A stretch of DNA of 64,000 bases. Source: Catenulispora acidiphila DSM 44928 (GTDB taxonomy: Bacteria > Actinomycetota > Actinomycetes > Streptomycetales > Catenulisporaceae). Of the stretch, positions 8,428 through 17,589 are shown one piece after another. The notes under the pieces were generated by a model that searched no databases, was not told the DNA's origin, and saw only the letters and a program-made list of their open reading frames with translations. The stretch is from the NCBI RefSeq assembly GCF_000024025.1, contig NC_013131.1:2480001-2544000 (forward strand), written 5' to 3'. The stretch's first letter is position 1, and the number at the start of each line of letters is the position of its first letter. The position numbers and the translations under genes were made by a program.

Positions 8428-8637
8428 CTAAAGCCGACCGGGCCCGGCCGGCAGCCCGAACCGGTCGGCGCGCACCGAGAACTCGGCGAACCGCGGCGCC
8501 GGCGCCGGCGACCACGGCTCGCCGGGCACGGTGCGGAAGTTGGCCCGGAACTGGGCCACCAGCGCGTCGAAGACCGGCGTGCCGCTCATGGATCCCGCGG
8601 ACGCCCTGCCGGCGCCGCCCCTGCTGTTCTCATACAT
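8428..8637 (-). CDS. Small hypothetical protein (about 69 aa)
   Basis: A short frame lies 71 bases downstream of the HAD phosphatase gene on the same strand. The likely product begins MYENSRGGAG and contains SGTPVFDALVAQFRANFRTVPGEPW, which has protein-like composition with Phe and Trp not expected of a random high-GC frame. An internal ATG at 8589 (MSGTPVFD) would give a 53-residue protein and has GGGA just upstream. The family is not recognised. It could be a small conserved actinobacterial protein or chance; codon third positions are GC-rich, favouring coding. Confidence 0.4.
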   Translation of the reverse strand: MYENSRGGAGRASAGSMSGTPVFDALVAQFRANFRTVPGEPWSPAPAPRFAEFSVRADRFGLPAGPGRL

Positions 8638-8708
8638 TGTCAAACCACTGTCTTCCGGCCGACGTGCGGCGGGAACGAAGGTGTTCACCGTCGGACCTGC
8701 TCTTGACT

Positions 8709-9488
8709 TCAGACCTCGTCCACCAGGTCGGCGATCGACTTCACGATCCGGGAGGGCCGGAAGGGGAAGCGCTCGATCTCGTCGGCCTGGGTCACGCCGG
8801 ACAGCACCAGGAAGGTCTCCAGACCCGCCTCGATGCCGCACAGCACGTCGGTGTCCATCCGGTCACCGATCATCGCGGTCACTTCCGAGTGCGCCTGGAT
8901 CTTGTTCAGACCCTCGCGCATCATCAGTGGGTTGGGCTTACCCACGAAGTAGGGCTCCACACCGGTCGCCTTGGTGATGAGCGCCGCGACCGCGCCGCAC
9001 GCCGGCTGCGGACCGTCGGGGGTCGGGCCGGTGGCGTCGGGGTTGGTGGCGATGAACCGCGCGCCGTTGGTCACCAGGCGGATGGCGCGGGTGATGGCGT
9101 CGATGCTGTAGGCGCGGGTCTCGCCCAGGACCACGTAGTCCGGCCTGGCCTCGGACAGCGTGTATCCGACGTCGTACAGCGCGGTGGTCAGCCCGGCTTC
9201 CCCTATGACGTAGGCGGTCCCGTTGGGCCGCTGGTTGTCCAGGAACTGCGCGGTGGCCAGCGCCGAGGTCCAGATGTTCTCCGCGGGCAGCGGGATGCCC
9301 AGATTGGTCAGCCGCGCCGACAGGTCGTGCGGGGTGTAGATCGAGTTGTTCGTCAGCACCAGGAACGGCCGGTCCTTCGCCCGCAGCCGGCGGATGAACT
9401 CGTCCGCGCCGGGGATCATGTGCCCCTCGCGGATCAGGACGCCGTCCATGTCGGTCATCCAGCACTCGACTGGCTTGCGGTCATGCAC
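8709..9488 (-). CDS. HAD-IIA family phosphatase (NagD-like)
   Basis: The 259-residue product is a cytoplasmic HAD-superfamily subfamily IIA phosphatase, related to NagD and p-nitrophenyl phosphatases. Motif I is [10 protein letters not shown] with both catalytic Asp residues, motif II is LVLTNNS, motif III includes GKPNPLMM (Lys), and motif IV is [11 protein letters not shown]. The large C2-type cap lies between motifs II and III. The GTG at 9488 has AGGAG 9 bases upstream. That ribosome binding site directly abuts an 8-bp stem (9501-9545), so translation may be structure-controlled. It probably acts on a sugar or nucleotide phosphate; the substrate is unknown. Confidence 0.93.
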   Translation of the reverse strand: MHDRKPVECWMTDMDGVLIREGHMIPGADEFIRRLRAKDRPFLVLTNNSIYTPHDLSARLTNLGIPLPAENIWTSALATAQFLDNQRPNGTAYVIGEAGLTTALYDVGYTLSEARPDYVVLGETRAYSIDAITRAIRLVTNGARFIATNPDATGPTPDGPQPACGAVAALITKATGVEPYFVGKPNPLMMREGLNKIQAHSEVTAMIGDRMDTDVLCGIEAGLETFLVLSGVTQADEIERFPFRPSRIVKSIADLVDEV

Positions 9489-9500
9489 TTCGATCTGCTC

Positions 9501-9545
9501 CTGGAATGGAAGGGAACAATGCGATGGTGGTGACCATCATTCCAG
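9501..9545 (-). promoter_or_regulatory. Nested hairpin in the leader of the HAD phosphatase gene
   Basis: On the minus strand CTGGAATG and CATTCCAG form a perfect 8-bp outer stem, and GATGGT/ACCATC an alternative 6-bp hairpin around GTGG/CACC. The 3' outer arm runs into the AGGAG ribosome binding site, so pairing could limit ribosome access. Confidence 0.45.
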
Positions 9546-9693
9546 AAGTGAAAAAGTTTAGCGCCGGTGCGCGTGTCGCCTCGCGGCGGAAAGCTCGCCG
9601 CGGCTCCAGCCGAACGGTATTCCACGACGGCGTAAATTGAGGCCCGGGGACATCTTCTACGCACCGGCGACTACGAGGCTAGCACGAACGATC

Positions 9694-9721
9694 AGTATAT
9701 TGTCCAAAGCGCCAGGTCAAA
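9694..9721 (-). promoter_or_regulatory. Predicted promoter for the HAD phosphatase gene
   Basis: TTTGAC (9716-9721) and TATACT (9694-9699) on the minus strand are separated by 16 bases, giving a leader of about 200 bases. Confidence 0.45.
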
Positions 9722-9879
9722 GACATGTTGACGACCCGTCAGAAAACACCTCCCGGCACGACCGCGCCGCTGAGGCGCTCCACCGAACAGCGCAGATCGG
9801 TTCGCGCCCCCGGCTGATCTTGCAGAACCTGCTGGAGGGCCCGCGCATCGCGGGCCGCGTATGAGGAGGAGAAACGACC

Positions 9880-10107
9880 ATGAAGAGCCGTCTCACCAAG
9901 CTCACCGCGACCGCGGGCGCCACCGTCCTGCTCGCCGGTCTCGGGGCCGTCGCGGCCACGTCCGCGTCCGCGGCGACCGCGCCGGCCGCCGCCGTCACGC
10001 ACACCGCCGCCGTGCCGATGAGCACCCCCATCGCGGCCCACCACCCGGGGTGGCGGCCCTGGTGCGAGATCGACCTGCTGGGCCCGGTCCTCTGCATCAA
10101 CCTCTGA
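9880..10107 (+). CDS. Small secreted two-cysteine peptide
   Basis: A 75-residue protein with a textbook Sec signal: basic start (MKSRLTKL), hydrophobic core ATVLLAGLGAVAA and an Ala-rich site near residues 31-33. The mature part is about 40 residues and ends in a Trp/Pro/hydrophobic segment with two cysteines, WRPWCEIDLLGPVLCINL, spaced to allow an intramolecular disulphide. The ATG has a strong GAGGAGGAG ribosome binding site 8 bases upstream, which supports it as a real gene. The family is not recognised. It could be a surface-active or cell-wall peptide (chaplin-like in size but not in motif) or an exported signalling peptide. Confidence 0.7.
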   Translation: MKSRLTKLTATAGATVLLAGLGAVAATSASAATAPAAAVTHTAAVPMSTPIAAHHPGWRPWCEIDLLGPVLCINL

Positions 10108-10148
10108 CAGCCCGCGACCCGGACGACGATCCGGGCCGCGGATGACAA

Positions 10149-10177
10149 GGGCCGGACGACCACGAGTCGTCCGGCCC
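10149..10177. terminator. Hairpin terminator
   Basis: A perfect 12-bp stem, GGGCCGGACGAC/GTCGTCCGGCCC, with a 5-base loop, follows the secreted-peptide gene by about 40 bases. No U-tract. Confidence 0.7.
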
Positions 10178-10200
10178 CGCCGTGTTCCTCAGAACCCTGC

Positions 10201-10440
10201 TTCGCGCTGTCGCTTCCTGGTTCGCGCTGCCGCTTCCTGCTTCGGGCTGTCGCTTCCTGCTTCGGGCTGTCGCTTCCTGCTTCGGGCTGTCGCTTCCTGC
10301 TTCGGGCTGCGGCTTCCTGGTTCGCGCTGCGGCTTCCTGCTTCGGGCTGTCGCTTCCTGGTTTGCGCTCCCGCTTCCTGCTTCGGGCTGCCGCTTCCTGC
10401 TTCGCGCTGTCGCTTCCTGCTTCGCGCTCCCGCTTCCCGG
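10201..10440. repeat. 20-bp tandem repeat array, 12 units
   Basis: Twelve contiguous units of consensus TTCGGGCTGTCGCTTCCTGC run without spacers, with substitutions at only a few fixed positions (for example TTCGCG versus TTCGGG, CTGT versus CTGC). It fills the space between the terminator and the 3' end of the MgtC gene. Because 20 is not a multiple of 3, each frame cycles every 60 bases. No gene is supported here. Confidence 0.95.
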
Positions 10441-10464
10441 CCGCCCGACTGCCTTCTAGCCGCC

Positions 10465-11199
10465 CTACTGCTTCCCGGCCGGTGTCGCGGCCGCGCCGCT
10501 GTCGGCCGCCACGGCGTCGACCATCACCGGCGCCTCGGGCATGACCGTCGCCGCCGTGGCCGCGGCCGCCTGCTGCGCGGCGATCACCGGGTTGATGAGC
10601 ACCACGGCGTCGCTGTCCGCGGTGTCGGCGGTCGCCACCCGGGCCTCGGCCATCTGCGAGGAGATCCTGGTGCCGCGCTTGAGGATCTGCGAGTGCACAT
10701 GCTCGTCGTGGTGCACCAGGCCGTTCCAGCGGCGCGCGTCGAGCGTGCGGATCAGCGGGATGTGGCGCAGCTCCAGGGTGAGCAGCGTGGCCGCGGTCGC
10801 GGTGATCGACTCCTTCACCAGTCCCAGGCCGCACGCCGCGCCGATCGCCGAGCAGGCGAAGATGCTCGCCGCGGTGGTGATGCCGTGCAGCACCTCGTGC
10901 TCCTGGACGGTCTGCCGGAAGCACAGCCCGCCGCCGATGAAGCCGATGCCGGTGACCGCGCCGGCCAGGATGGTGCTGGCGCCGTTGCCGGCCAGCACGC
11001 CTATCAGCGCCGTGGCCGCGCCCAGCAGCGAGAAGGTCCGGTCCCCGGCCATCGCGCCGCGGATCTGCCGCTCGAAGCCCAGCGCGAAGGTCAGCGCCCA
11101 GGCCAGGGCGATGCGCCCGACCGCGTCCCAGTGGGTCGGGACGTGGATGTTGTCGGCCGACGGAACGGCCGCCAGTAGGACGGACCCCACTGAGTGCAT
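10465..11199 (-). CDS. MgtC/SapB-family membrane protein
   Basis: This 244-residue inner-membrane protein has the MgtC signature: ALGFERQIRG, AGDRTFSLLGAATALIG, AVTGIGFIGGGLCFR and HGITTAASIFACSAIGAACGLG, spanning four or five transmembrane helices in residues 20-150. MgtC proteins support growth at low magnesium and modulate membrane ATPase or phosphate uptake. The soluble C-terminal region (about 160-244) lacks an obvious ACT domain and ends in an Ala-rich tail. The ATG has GGGGAGGAC upstream with good spacing. It is divergent from the acyltransferase gene, and a 20-bp repeat array follows its stop. The exact ion or partner is not deducible. Confidence 0.92.
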   Translation of the reverse strand: MHSVGSVLLAAVPSADNIHVPTHWDAVGRIALAWALTFALGFERQIRGAMAGDRTFSLLGAATALIGVLAGNGASTILAGAVTGIGFIGGGLCFRQTVQEHEVLHGITTAASIFACSAIGAACGLGLVKESITATAATLLTLELRHIPLIRTLDARRWNGLVHHDEHVHSQILKRGTRISSQMAEARVATADTADSDAVVLINPVIAAQQAAAATAATVMPEAPVMVDAVAADSGAAATPAGKQ

Positions 11200-11360
11200 G
11201 ACTGTCGTCCTCCCCTGATGTCCTCTGAATCCAACGGAACCATAGAGGTACCAAGGCCGGGCCCGGTACCCGAAGGCTTAACACCGGTCCGCCGTGACCG
11301 AACGGTGACCCGAGCCGGTCCCGCTCGGGAAGATCACGGTCAGGGGGTACCGTATCGGCC

Positions 11361-12023
11361 ATGGTGTCAGCGCTGGGCAACCGGCTGGCCGCCGGCCTGT
11401 GGGGCTGGCTGGCCAGGGCCGGGAAGGTGCACGCGGGCTCGCCGGCCGCCCGCCGTTTCGCCGCGTTCGGCGAGGGTTCCACGATGGCCTTCCCGCCCGG
11501 CACGGTCTTCGGGGAGCGCTACATCGCGGTCGGCGCGCACGTGCTGATCGGCGCGAGCGTCACCCTGTCCGCCGGTTTCGTCCCGGGTCTGGACCTGGGC
11601 CCGGAGACCCTGGTGCGGATCGGCGACGGCGTGGTGCTCGGGCGCGGCAGCCACGTGGTCGGCCACCGCTCGATCGACATCGGCGACGACGTCTACACCG
11701 GTCCGCACGTCTACATCACCGACCAGAACCACGGCTACGACGACCCCGACGTCCCGATCGGCAAGCAGTGGCCCAGCGAGGCGCCGGTGCGCATCGGCCC
11801 GGGCTGCTGGATCGGCGCGAACGCGGTGATCCTGCCGGGCACGGTCCTGGGCCGCAACGTGGTCGTGGCGGCCGGCAGCGTGGTCCGCGGCGAGTTCCCG
11901 GACCACTGCGTGGTCGGCGGCGTCCCGGCGAAGATGCTGCGTCGCTACGAGCCCACGACCGGCTGGGCACGCGTGGACTCTCTCCAGGCCCAGAGCAGGA
12001 ACGCCAGTCCCGCCAACGGATAG
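11361..12023 (+). CDS. Hexapeptide-repeat (left-handed beta-helix) acyltransferase
   Basis: The 220-residue product carries a left-handed parallel beta-helix with repeated I-G-x-x hexapeptides: VRIGDGVVLGRGSHVVGH, IDIGDDVYTGPHVYITDQNHGY, VRIGPGCWIGANAVILPGTVLGRNVVVAAGSVV and VVGGVPAKMLRRY. The His in DQNHGY is the expected catalytic residue of maltose/galactoside/serine-type O-acetyltransferases. The acceptor is probably a sugar or surface glycan. Its 3' end overlaps the convergent glycosyltransferase gene by 79 bases, and the C-terminal tail after MLRRYEP is unconserved in character. Divergent from MgtC. Confidence 0.92.
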   Translation: MVSALGNRLAAGLWGWLARAGKVHAGSPAARRFAAFGEGSTMAFPPGTVFGERYIAVGAHVLIGASVTLSAGFVPGLDLGPETLVRIGDGVVLGRGSHVVGHRSIDIGDDVYTGPHVYITDQNHGYDDPDVPIGKQWPSEAPVRIGPGCWIGANAVILPGTVLGRNVVVAAGSVVRGEFPDHCVVGGVPAKMLRRYEPTTGWARVDSLQAQSRNASPANG

Positions 12024-13171
12024 AGCGAGCTCAGCAGCATCTGCAACGGGTTCAGATCGGGGGAGGGCCCGATCACCTTGTGCGGCACCGCCCAGATCAG
12101 GAACGACAGGAACACCGCGCACCACACGACCGCGAGCCTAGGCGCGCGCACAGCCAGCAGCATCGCCACGGGAACGGCCCACACCCAGTGGTGCGACCAG
12201 CTGATCGGGGAGATCAACAACCCGGTGACCGCGCAGGCGAGCGCGCCGAGCGCGTCGTCGCCCCGCCTCGCGTTCCGCGCCGCCACCCACAGCCCCGCCG
12301 CGACCACGACGACGGCCGCGACCGCCCACAGCGCCTTGGGGTCGTCGATGTGCGTGATCCGCGCGATCATCCCGGACAGCGACTGGTTGTCGGTGATGTA
12401 GGTCTTGCCGACCTGATCGGTGTCGAAGACCTTGTGCAGCCAGAACTTCACCGACGCGTGGGGGAGCAGGACGAACCCGACCGCCATGGTCCCGACGGCG
12501 CTGAGCGCCGAGACGGCGGCCTCGCGGCGACGCCCGGCGAGCAGGAACCACAGGATGAAGACGCCAGGGGTCAGCTTGATGCCGGTCGCCAGCCCGATTC
12601 CCAGACCGCGCGGCCATTTGCTGCCCGGCGCGCGCGTGAGATCGAAGAGGATCAGCGCGGCCAACGCCAGGTTGATCTGCCCGTAGCGCAACGTGGTCCA
12701 CACCGGCTCGAACCACAGCCCGAGCCCGGCGATCGCGGCGAGGAGCGCCCACCGCTCGGCGAAGCCGGGTCGGTCCATCCATCCGCCGATCAGCTTCGCC
12801 GCCAGGTGCACCACCAGCGCCAGCAACACGATGTTGGCGGCGGTCACCAGGACCTTCAGCGCGCCGACCGGGATCCAGCTGATCGCCGCGAACAGCAGCG
12901 CCGCGAAGGGCGGGTACGTCGCCGGCAGCTGGTTGCCGCCAGCGGTGTCCACCTTGACGCCGGCGCCGTAGAGGTCGCGGCCGTGGAGCACCGCCTGCCC
13001 CTCGAACCGGTAGACGACCATGTCGATCATCGTCGGGTGGGCGAGCGCGCGGACCACGAGGTAGCCGGCCAGGCTCAGGGCGGCGAAGACGCCGAGCAGG
13101 ACGGTGAGGCTTCGTCGGCCGGAAGGGCTTTGTCGGCCGGAGAGGCTTCGTCGGTCGGGGAGGCGCGCCAC
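11945..13171 (-). CDS. GT87 (DUF2029) polyprenyl-phosphate mannosyltransferase-like membrane protein
   Basis: A 408-residue polytopic protein with about ten hydrophobic segments and the GT87 hallmark early luminal motif: MIDMVVYRFEGQAVLHGRDLYG, with the Asp expected to be catalytic, then LPATYPPFAALLF. Members (for example PimE-like and arabinan/mannan synthases) use polyprenyl-phosphate sugars on the outer membrane face. The GTG at 13171 is the only plausible upstream start but has a poor ribosome binding site. The first 20 residues consist of a Ser-Gly-Arg hexapeptide repeated from an 18-bp DNA repeat. It lies 25 bases after the GMC oxidoreductase gene, probably the same operon, and overlaps the convergent acyltransferase at the 3' end. 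Confidence 0.88.
   Translation of the reverse strand: MARLPDRRSLSGRQSPSGRRSLTVLLGVFAALSLAGYLVVRALAHPTMIDMVVYRFEGQAVLHGRDLYGAGVKVDTAGGNQLPATYPPFAALLFAAISWIPVGALKVLVTAANIVLLALVVHLAAKLIGGWMDRPGFAERWALLAAIAGLGLWFEPVWTTLRYGQINLALAALILFDLTRAPGSKWPRGLGIGLATGIKLTPGVFILWFLLAGRRREAAVSALSAVGTMAVGFVLLPHASVKFWLHKVFDTDQVGKTYITDNQSLSGMIARITHIDDPKALWAVAAVVVVAAGLWVAARNARRGDDALGALACAVTGLLISPISWSHHWVWAVPVAMLLAVRAPRLAVVWCAVFLSFLIWAVPHKVIGPSPDLNPLQMLLSSLYPLAGLAFLLWAWRESTRAQPVVGS
13107..13160. repeat. 18-bp tandem repeat, 3 units, within the GT87 N-terminus
   Basis: Three head-to-tail copies of AGGCTTCGTCGGCCGGAA-like units. Being six codons long they stay in frame and encode S-L/P-S-G-R-R/Q repeats on the minus strand. 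Confidence 0.85.
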
Positions 13172-13196
13172 CCAGGAGACCTTACGGGATCTCTCC

Positions 13197-14912
13197 CTAT
13201 CGGATCTCCACGATCGGCAGCCTCAACGCACCCGGAGCCGCCTCCGGGACCGCGGGCTTTGCCGGCCGCACATAGGGAATCCGCTTGTACGGTTCCCCTA
13301 GCGCGGGGCGCGTGTCCGCCTCGCCCTTGTTCGGCCAGAACGCGGCGGCACGCTCGGCCATCGCCGTGATCGTCAGCGAGGGGTTCACGCCGAGATTCGC
13401 CGAGACCGTCGAGCCGTCCGCGACGTACAGGCCGGGGTGGCCGAACACGCGGTGGTAAGGGTCGACGACGCCGTGGTCGCGGTCGCGGCCGATGACGCAG
13501 CCACCGATGATGTGCGCGGTCATGGGGATGTTGAACAGGTCGCCGACGGTGCCGCCGGGGATGCCGTTGATGCGAGCCGCGGTGCGGGTCACGGCTTCGT
13601 TGCCGGCCGGGATCCAGGTCGGGTTGGGCTGACCGTGGCCTTGGCGGGTGGTGAGTTTGTTCTTGCCGAACAAGCCGCGTTTGCGGGAGACGGTCAGCGA
13701 GTTGTCCAGGGCCTGCATCACCAGCAGGATGATCGAGCGCTCCGCGAACTTGCGGCTGGGCAGCATGCGCGGGACCCAGGAGGGGTGCTTCACGCCGATG
13801 CCGAGCAGCTTGATCCAGCGCGGGGTGCGGCCCTCGCCGTCGGTCAGTCCGGTCTTCAGCAACCCCATCGCGCCGCTGCCGCGGCCGTAGCGCACCGGCT
13901 CGATGTGCGTGTGGTCGTCGGGGTGGAAGGAGGAGGTGATGGCCACCCCTTCCGTGAAGTCGTACTGCCGCGGCTTCTTGGCCATCGCGCCGAGGAGCGA
14001 TTCGGAGTTGGTGCGGGTCAGTTCGCCCAGGCGCGGGGACAGCGACGGCAGCGATCCGTCGCCGGCCAGTTTGTGCAGGAGGCGCTGGGTTCCCAGGGCG
14101 CCGGCGCTGAAGACGACGTGCTCGGCGGTCAGGGTGCGCCGGCCCTTGGCGAACCACGCTCCGGTCGAGGACACGCGCACCTGGTAGCCGCCGCCGTCGA
14201 GCAGCGGTGTCACGCTCTCGACGGTCGTCAGCGGATGCACCTCGGCGCCGAGCTTCTCGGCGAGATACAGGTAGTTCTTGACGAGGGTGTTCTTGGCGTT
14301 GTGCCGGCATCCGGTCATGCATGCGCCGCACTGCAGGCACGGGTTCCGGTCCGGACCCGCGCCGCCGAAGAAGGGGTCGGAGACAGGGGCGGCCGCCGTG
14401 GCATCCGGATCGCCGAAGAAGACCCCGACCGGCGTGAGGTGGAAGGTGTCCCCGACACCCATCTCCTCGGCGACCGCCTTCATCTGGACGTCCGCCGGCG
14501 TCATCGTCGGGTTCTGCACCACGCCGAGCATCCGCTTGGCTTGGTCGTAGAACGGGGCGAGTTCGGTGCGCCAGTCGGCGACGTCTTGCCAGTGCGGGTC
14601 GTCGTAGAACGGGTCGAGCGGTTCGTACAGCGTGTTCGCGTACACCAGCGACCCGCCGCCGACCCCGGCTCCGGCGAGCACGACGACGTCCTTGAGCCGG
14701 TGGATGCGCTGGATGCCCTTGCAGCCCAGCTTCGGTGCCCACAGGAACGAGCGCAGGCGCCAGGAGGTCTTAGGGAAGTCGCCGTCGGCGAAGCGGCGCC
14801 CGGCTTCCAGCACGCCGACCTTGTAGCCCTTCTCGGTGAGCCGCAGCGCGGTCACCGAACCGCCGAAGCCCGAGCCGATGACCAGCACGTCGTAGTCCAC
14901 CGCTGCTCCCAT
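13197..14912 (-). CDS. GMC-family oxidoreductase (ChoD/cholesterol-oxidase-like)
   Basis: A 571-residue FAD-dependent glucose-methanol-choline oxidoreductase. The dinucleotide-binding motif GSGFGGS is at residues 13-19, the second FAD block is GAGVGGGSLVYANT (81-94), and the C-terminal GMC motif is GHPGLYVADGSTVSANLGVNPSLTI. A four-cysteine cluster C192-x2-C195-x2-C198-x3-C202 is typical of the actinobacterial ChoD branch and looks like an iron-sulphur or zinc site, unlike classic cholesterol oxidases. It has no signal peptide, so it is probably cytoplasmic. A sterol substrate is suggested by family only; 3-hydroxysteroids or other alcohols are possible. Upstream of GT87 on the same strand. 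Confidence 0.9.
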   Translation of the reverse strand: MGAAVDYDVLVIGSGFGGSVTALRLTEKGYKVGVLEAGRRFADGDFPKTSWRLRSFLWAPKLGCKGIQRIHRLKDVVVLAGAGVGGGSLVYANTLYEPLDPFYDDPHWQDVADWRTELAPFYDQAKRMLGVVQNPTMTPADVQMKAVAEEMGVGDTFHLTPVGVFFGDPDATAAAPVSDPFFGGAGPDRNPCLQCGACMTGCRHNAKNTLVKNYLYLAEKLGAEVHPLTTVESVTPLLDGGGYQVRVSSTGAWFAKGRRTLTAEHVVFSAGALGTQRLLHKLAGDGSLPSLSPRLGELTRTNSESLLGAMAKKPRQYDFTEGVAITSSFHPDDHTHIEPVRYGRGSGAMGLLKTGLTDGEGRTPRWIKLLGIGVKHPSWVPRMLPSRKFAERSIILLVMQALDNSLTVSRKRGLFGKNKLTTRQGHGQPNPTWIPAGNEAVTRTAARINGIPGGTVGDLFNIPMTAHIIGGCVIGRDRDHGVVDPYHRVFGHPGLYVADGSTVSANLGVNPSLTITAMAERAAAFWPNKGEADTRPALGEPYKRIPYVRPAKPAVPEAAPGALRLPIVEIR

Positions 14913-15050
14913 GGCGCGTAGAGTAGCCCTTATTCGACAGGCAATCTAGTAGATGCCCGCAGCCGTCTGTTCAGCGACAGCTTCGATAACAAGTCGGATT
15001 TCCCAAGCCTGGGACGCAACGGCAGCCGACCTTCAGGCGTCGATAGGGGC

Positions 15051-15884
15051 ATGAGGACTTCTGGGGCGGGGAAAGGCGGCGTCTTCGTTGCCGTGGCCGG
15101 CGCGGTGGCGCTCGGTGTGACAGGGTGCTCGTCGAACTCGGGCGGGACCAAAGCGAATACTGCGGACGCGGTTCAGCAGGCGGCGGTGGCGGCGAACACC
15201 TCCTCGGCGTCGAGCTCCACCTCGTCCTCCTCGAGCGCTCCGGCGCCGACTCCGACATCGGTGCCGACCAGCACCTCGGCCGCCGCGCCGAGCAGCTCGG
15301 CGGCGTCCAGCTCGTCCAGCACGTCGAGCTCGTCCTCGGCGCCGCATTCGACCTCGGCGCCGAGCACCAAGCCGACGACGAAGCCCTCGACGAAGCCGTC
15401 GACGCACCCGACCACGCCGACGTCGCCGAAGCCGTCGAGCAAGCCCACCACCCCGGCGCAGCACAGCGGCTCGGGCTGGCTGGCCGGCGTGCCGATCGGC
15501 AGCAACAAGCCCGGGACGCTCGACCCGCGCTGCATGACCGGCCGCGTGATCTGCATCGACATGGAGACCCGCACGCTGCTGTGGGTCGTGGACGGCAAGC
15601 CGCAGTACGGGATGGACGTGCGCTTCGGCGACGAGAACAACCCCACCCGCAAGGGCAAGTTCGACATCACCCTGAAGATGGAGCACTGCATCTCCACGAT
15701 CTACCACACGTCCATGCCCGACGCGATGTTCTTCAGCGGCGGCGAGGCGGTGCACTTCTCCATCGACTTCGCGACCTACGGCTACGCCCACCACTCCCAC
15801 GGCTGCGTGAACGTCCGCGACCGGGCCGCCGTGGCGAAGCTGTTCGCCGACACCAAGCTCGGCGACGGCGTGGTGGTCTACTGA
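15051..15884 (+). CDS. L,D-transpeptidase (YkuD domain) lipoprotein
   Basis: The 277-residue product starts with a basic N-terminus, a hydrophobic core and a lipobox V-T-G-C (Cys at about 26), so it is probably a lipoprotein facing the cell wall. Residues 45-145 are a Ser/Thr/Pro/Lys low-complexity linker that would span peptidoglycan. The C-terminal YkuD domain (about 150-277) carries the catalytic motif HFSIDF...YGYAHHSHGCVNVRD with Cys252 as nucleophile. Such enzymes make 3-3 peptidoglycan cross-links or attach proteins to the wall. The ATG has GATAGGGGC upstream. It precedes the GuaB1 gene on the same strand, with a separate ribosome binding site. Confidence 0.93.
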   Translation: MRTSGAGKGGVFVAVAGAVALGVTGCSSNSGGTKANTADAVQQAAVAANTSSASSSTSSSSSAPAPTPTSVPTSTSAAAPSSSAASSSSSTSSSSSAPHSTSAPSTKPTTKPSTKPSTHPTTPTSPKPSSKPTTPAQHSGSGWLAGVPIGSNKPGTLDPRCMTGRVICIDMETRTLLWVVDGKPQYGMDVRFGDENNPTRKGKFDITLKMEHCISTIYHTSMPDAMFFSGGEAVHFSIDFATYGYAHHSHGCVNVRDRAAVAKLFADTKLGDGVVVY

Positions 15885-15956
15885 ACCGCCGAAGTACACG
15901 GCCGCCGAGATACCTGGTCGGCGCGGCTCTGAACGCTCTCGGGCGTCTCCCGGTGA

Positions 15957-17447
<1,491 letters not shown>

Positions 17448-17458
17448 GATACCGAGTC

Positions 17459-17538
17459 GGTTCGCCGGTGACCTGATTCGCCGGTGACGTGGTTCGCTAA
17501 TGACTTGGTTCGCTAGCGATTTGGTTCGCCGGTGACTT
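17459..17538. repeat. 16-bp tandem repeat, 5 units
   Basis: Five contiguous units of consensus GGTTCGCCGGTGACTT (variants with CTAATGACTT and CTAGCGATTT) fill the gap between the convergent guaB1 and YibE/F genes. Confidence 0.92.
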
Positions 17539-17589
17539 GGCGATAGTGAGCGGCGTGTATGGGATCTCCCATATGCGCCGCTGCTTCCT

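Larger units (their letters stand above)
9489..9879. other. Intergenic region (391 bp) between divergent genes
   Basis: No gene was recognised. It holds a predicted minus-strand promoter near 9694-9721, a structured leader for the HAD gene, and near 9845-9870 the GAGGAGGAG ribosome binding region of the small secreted peptide. Confidence 0.6.

Noticed and set aside
10201-10440. Possible CRISPR array
   Set aside because: Units are contiguous with no unique spacers and no cas genes nearby; it is a tandem repeat.
10097-11503. Long minus-strand frame of about 468 codons running through the repeat array and across mgtC
   Set aside because: MgtC in another frame has the recognisable domains and a good ribosome binding site; the long frame is an artefact of high GC and the 60-base frame cycle.
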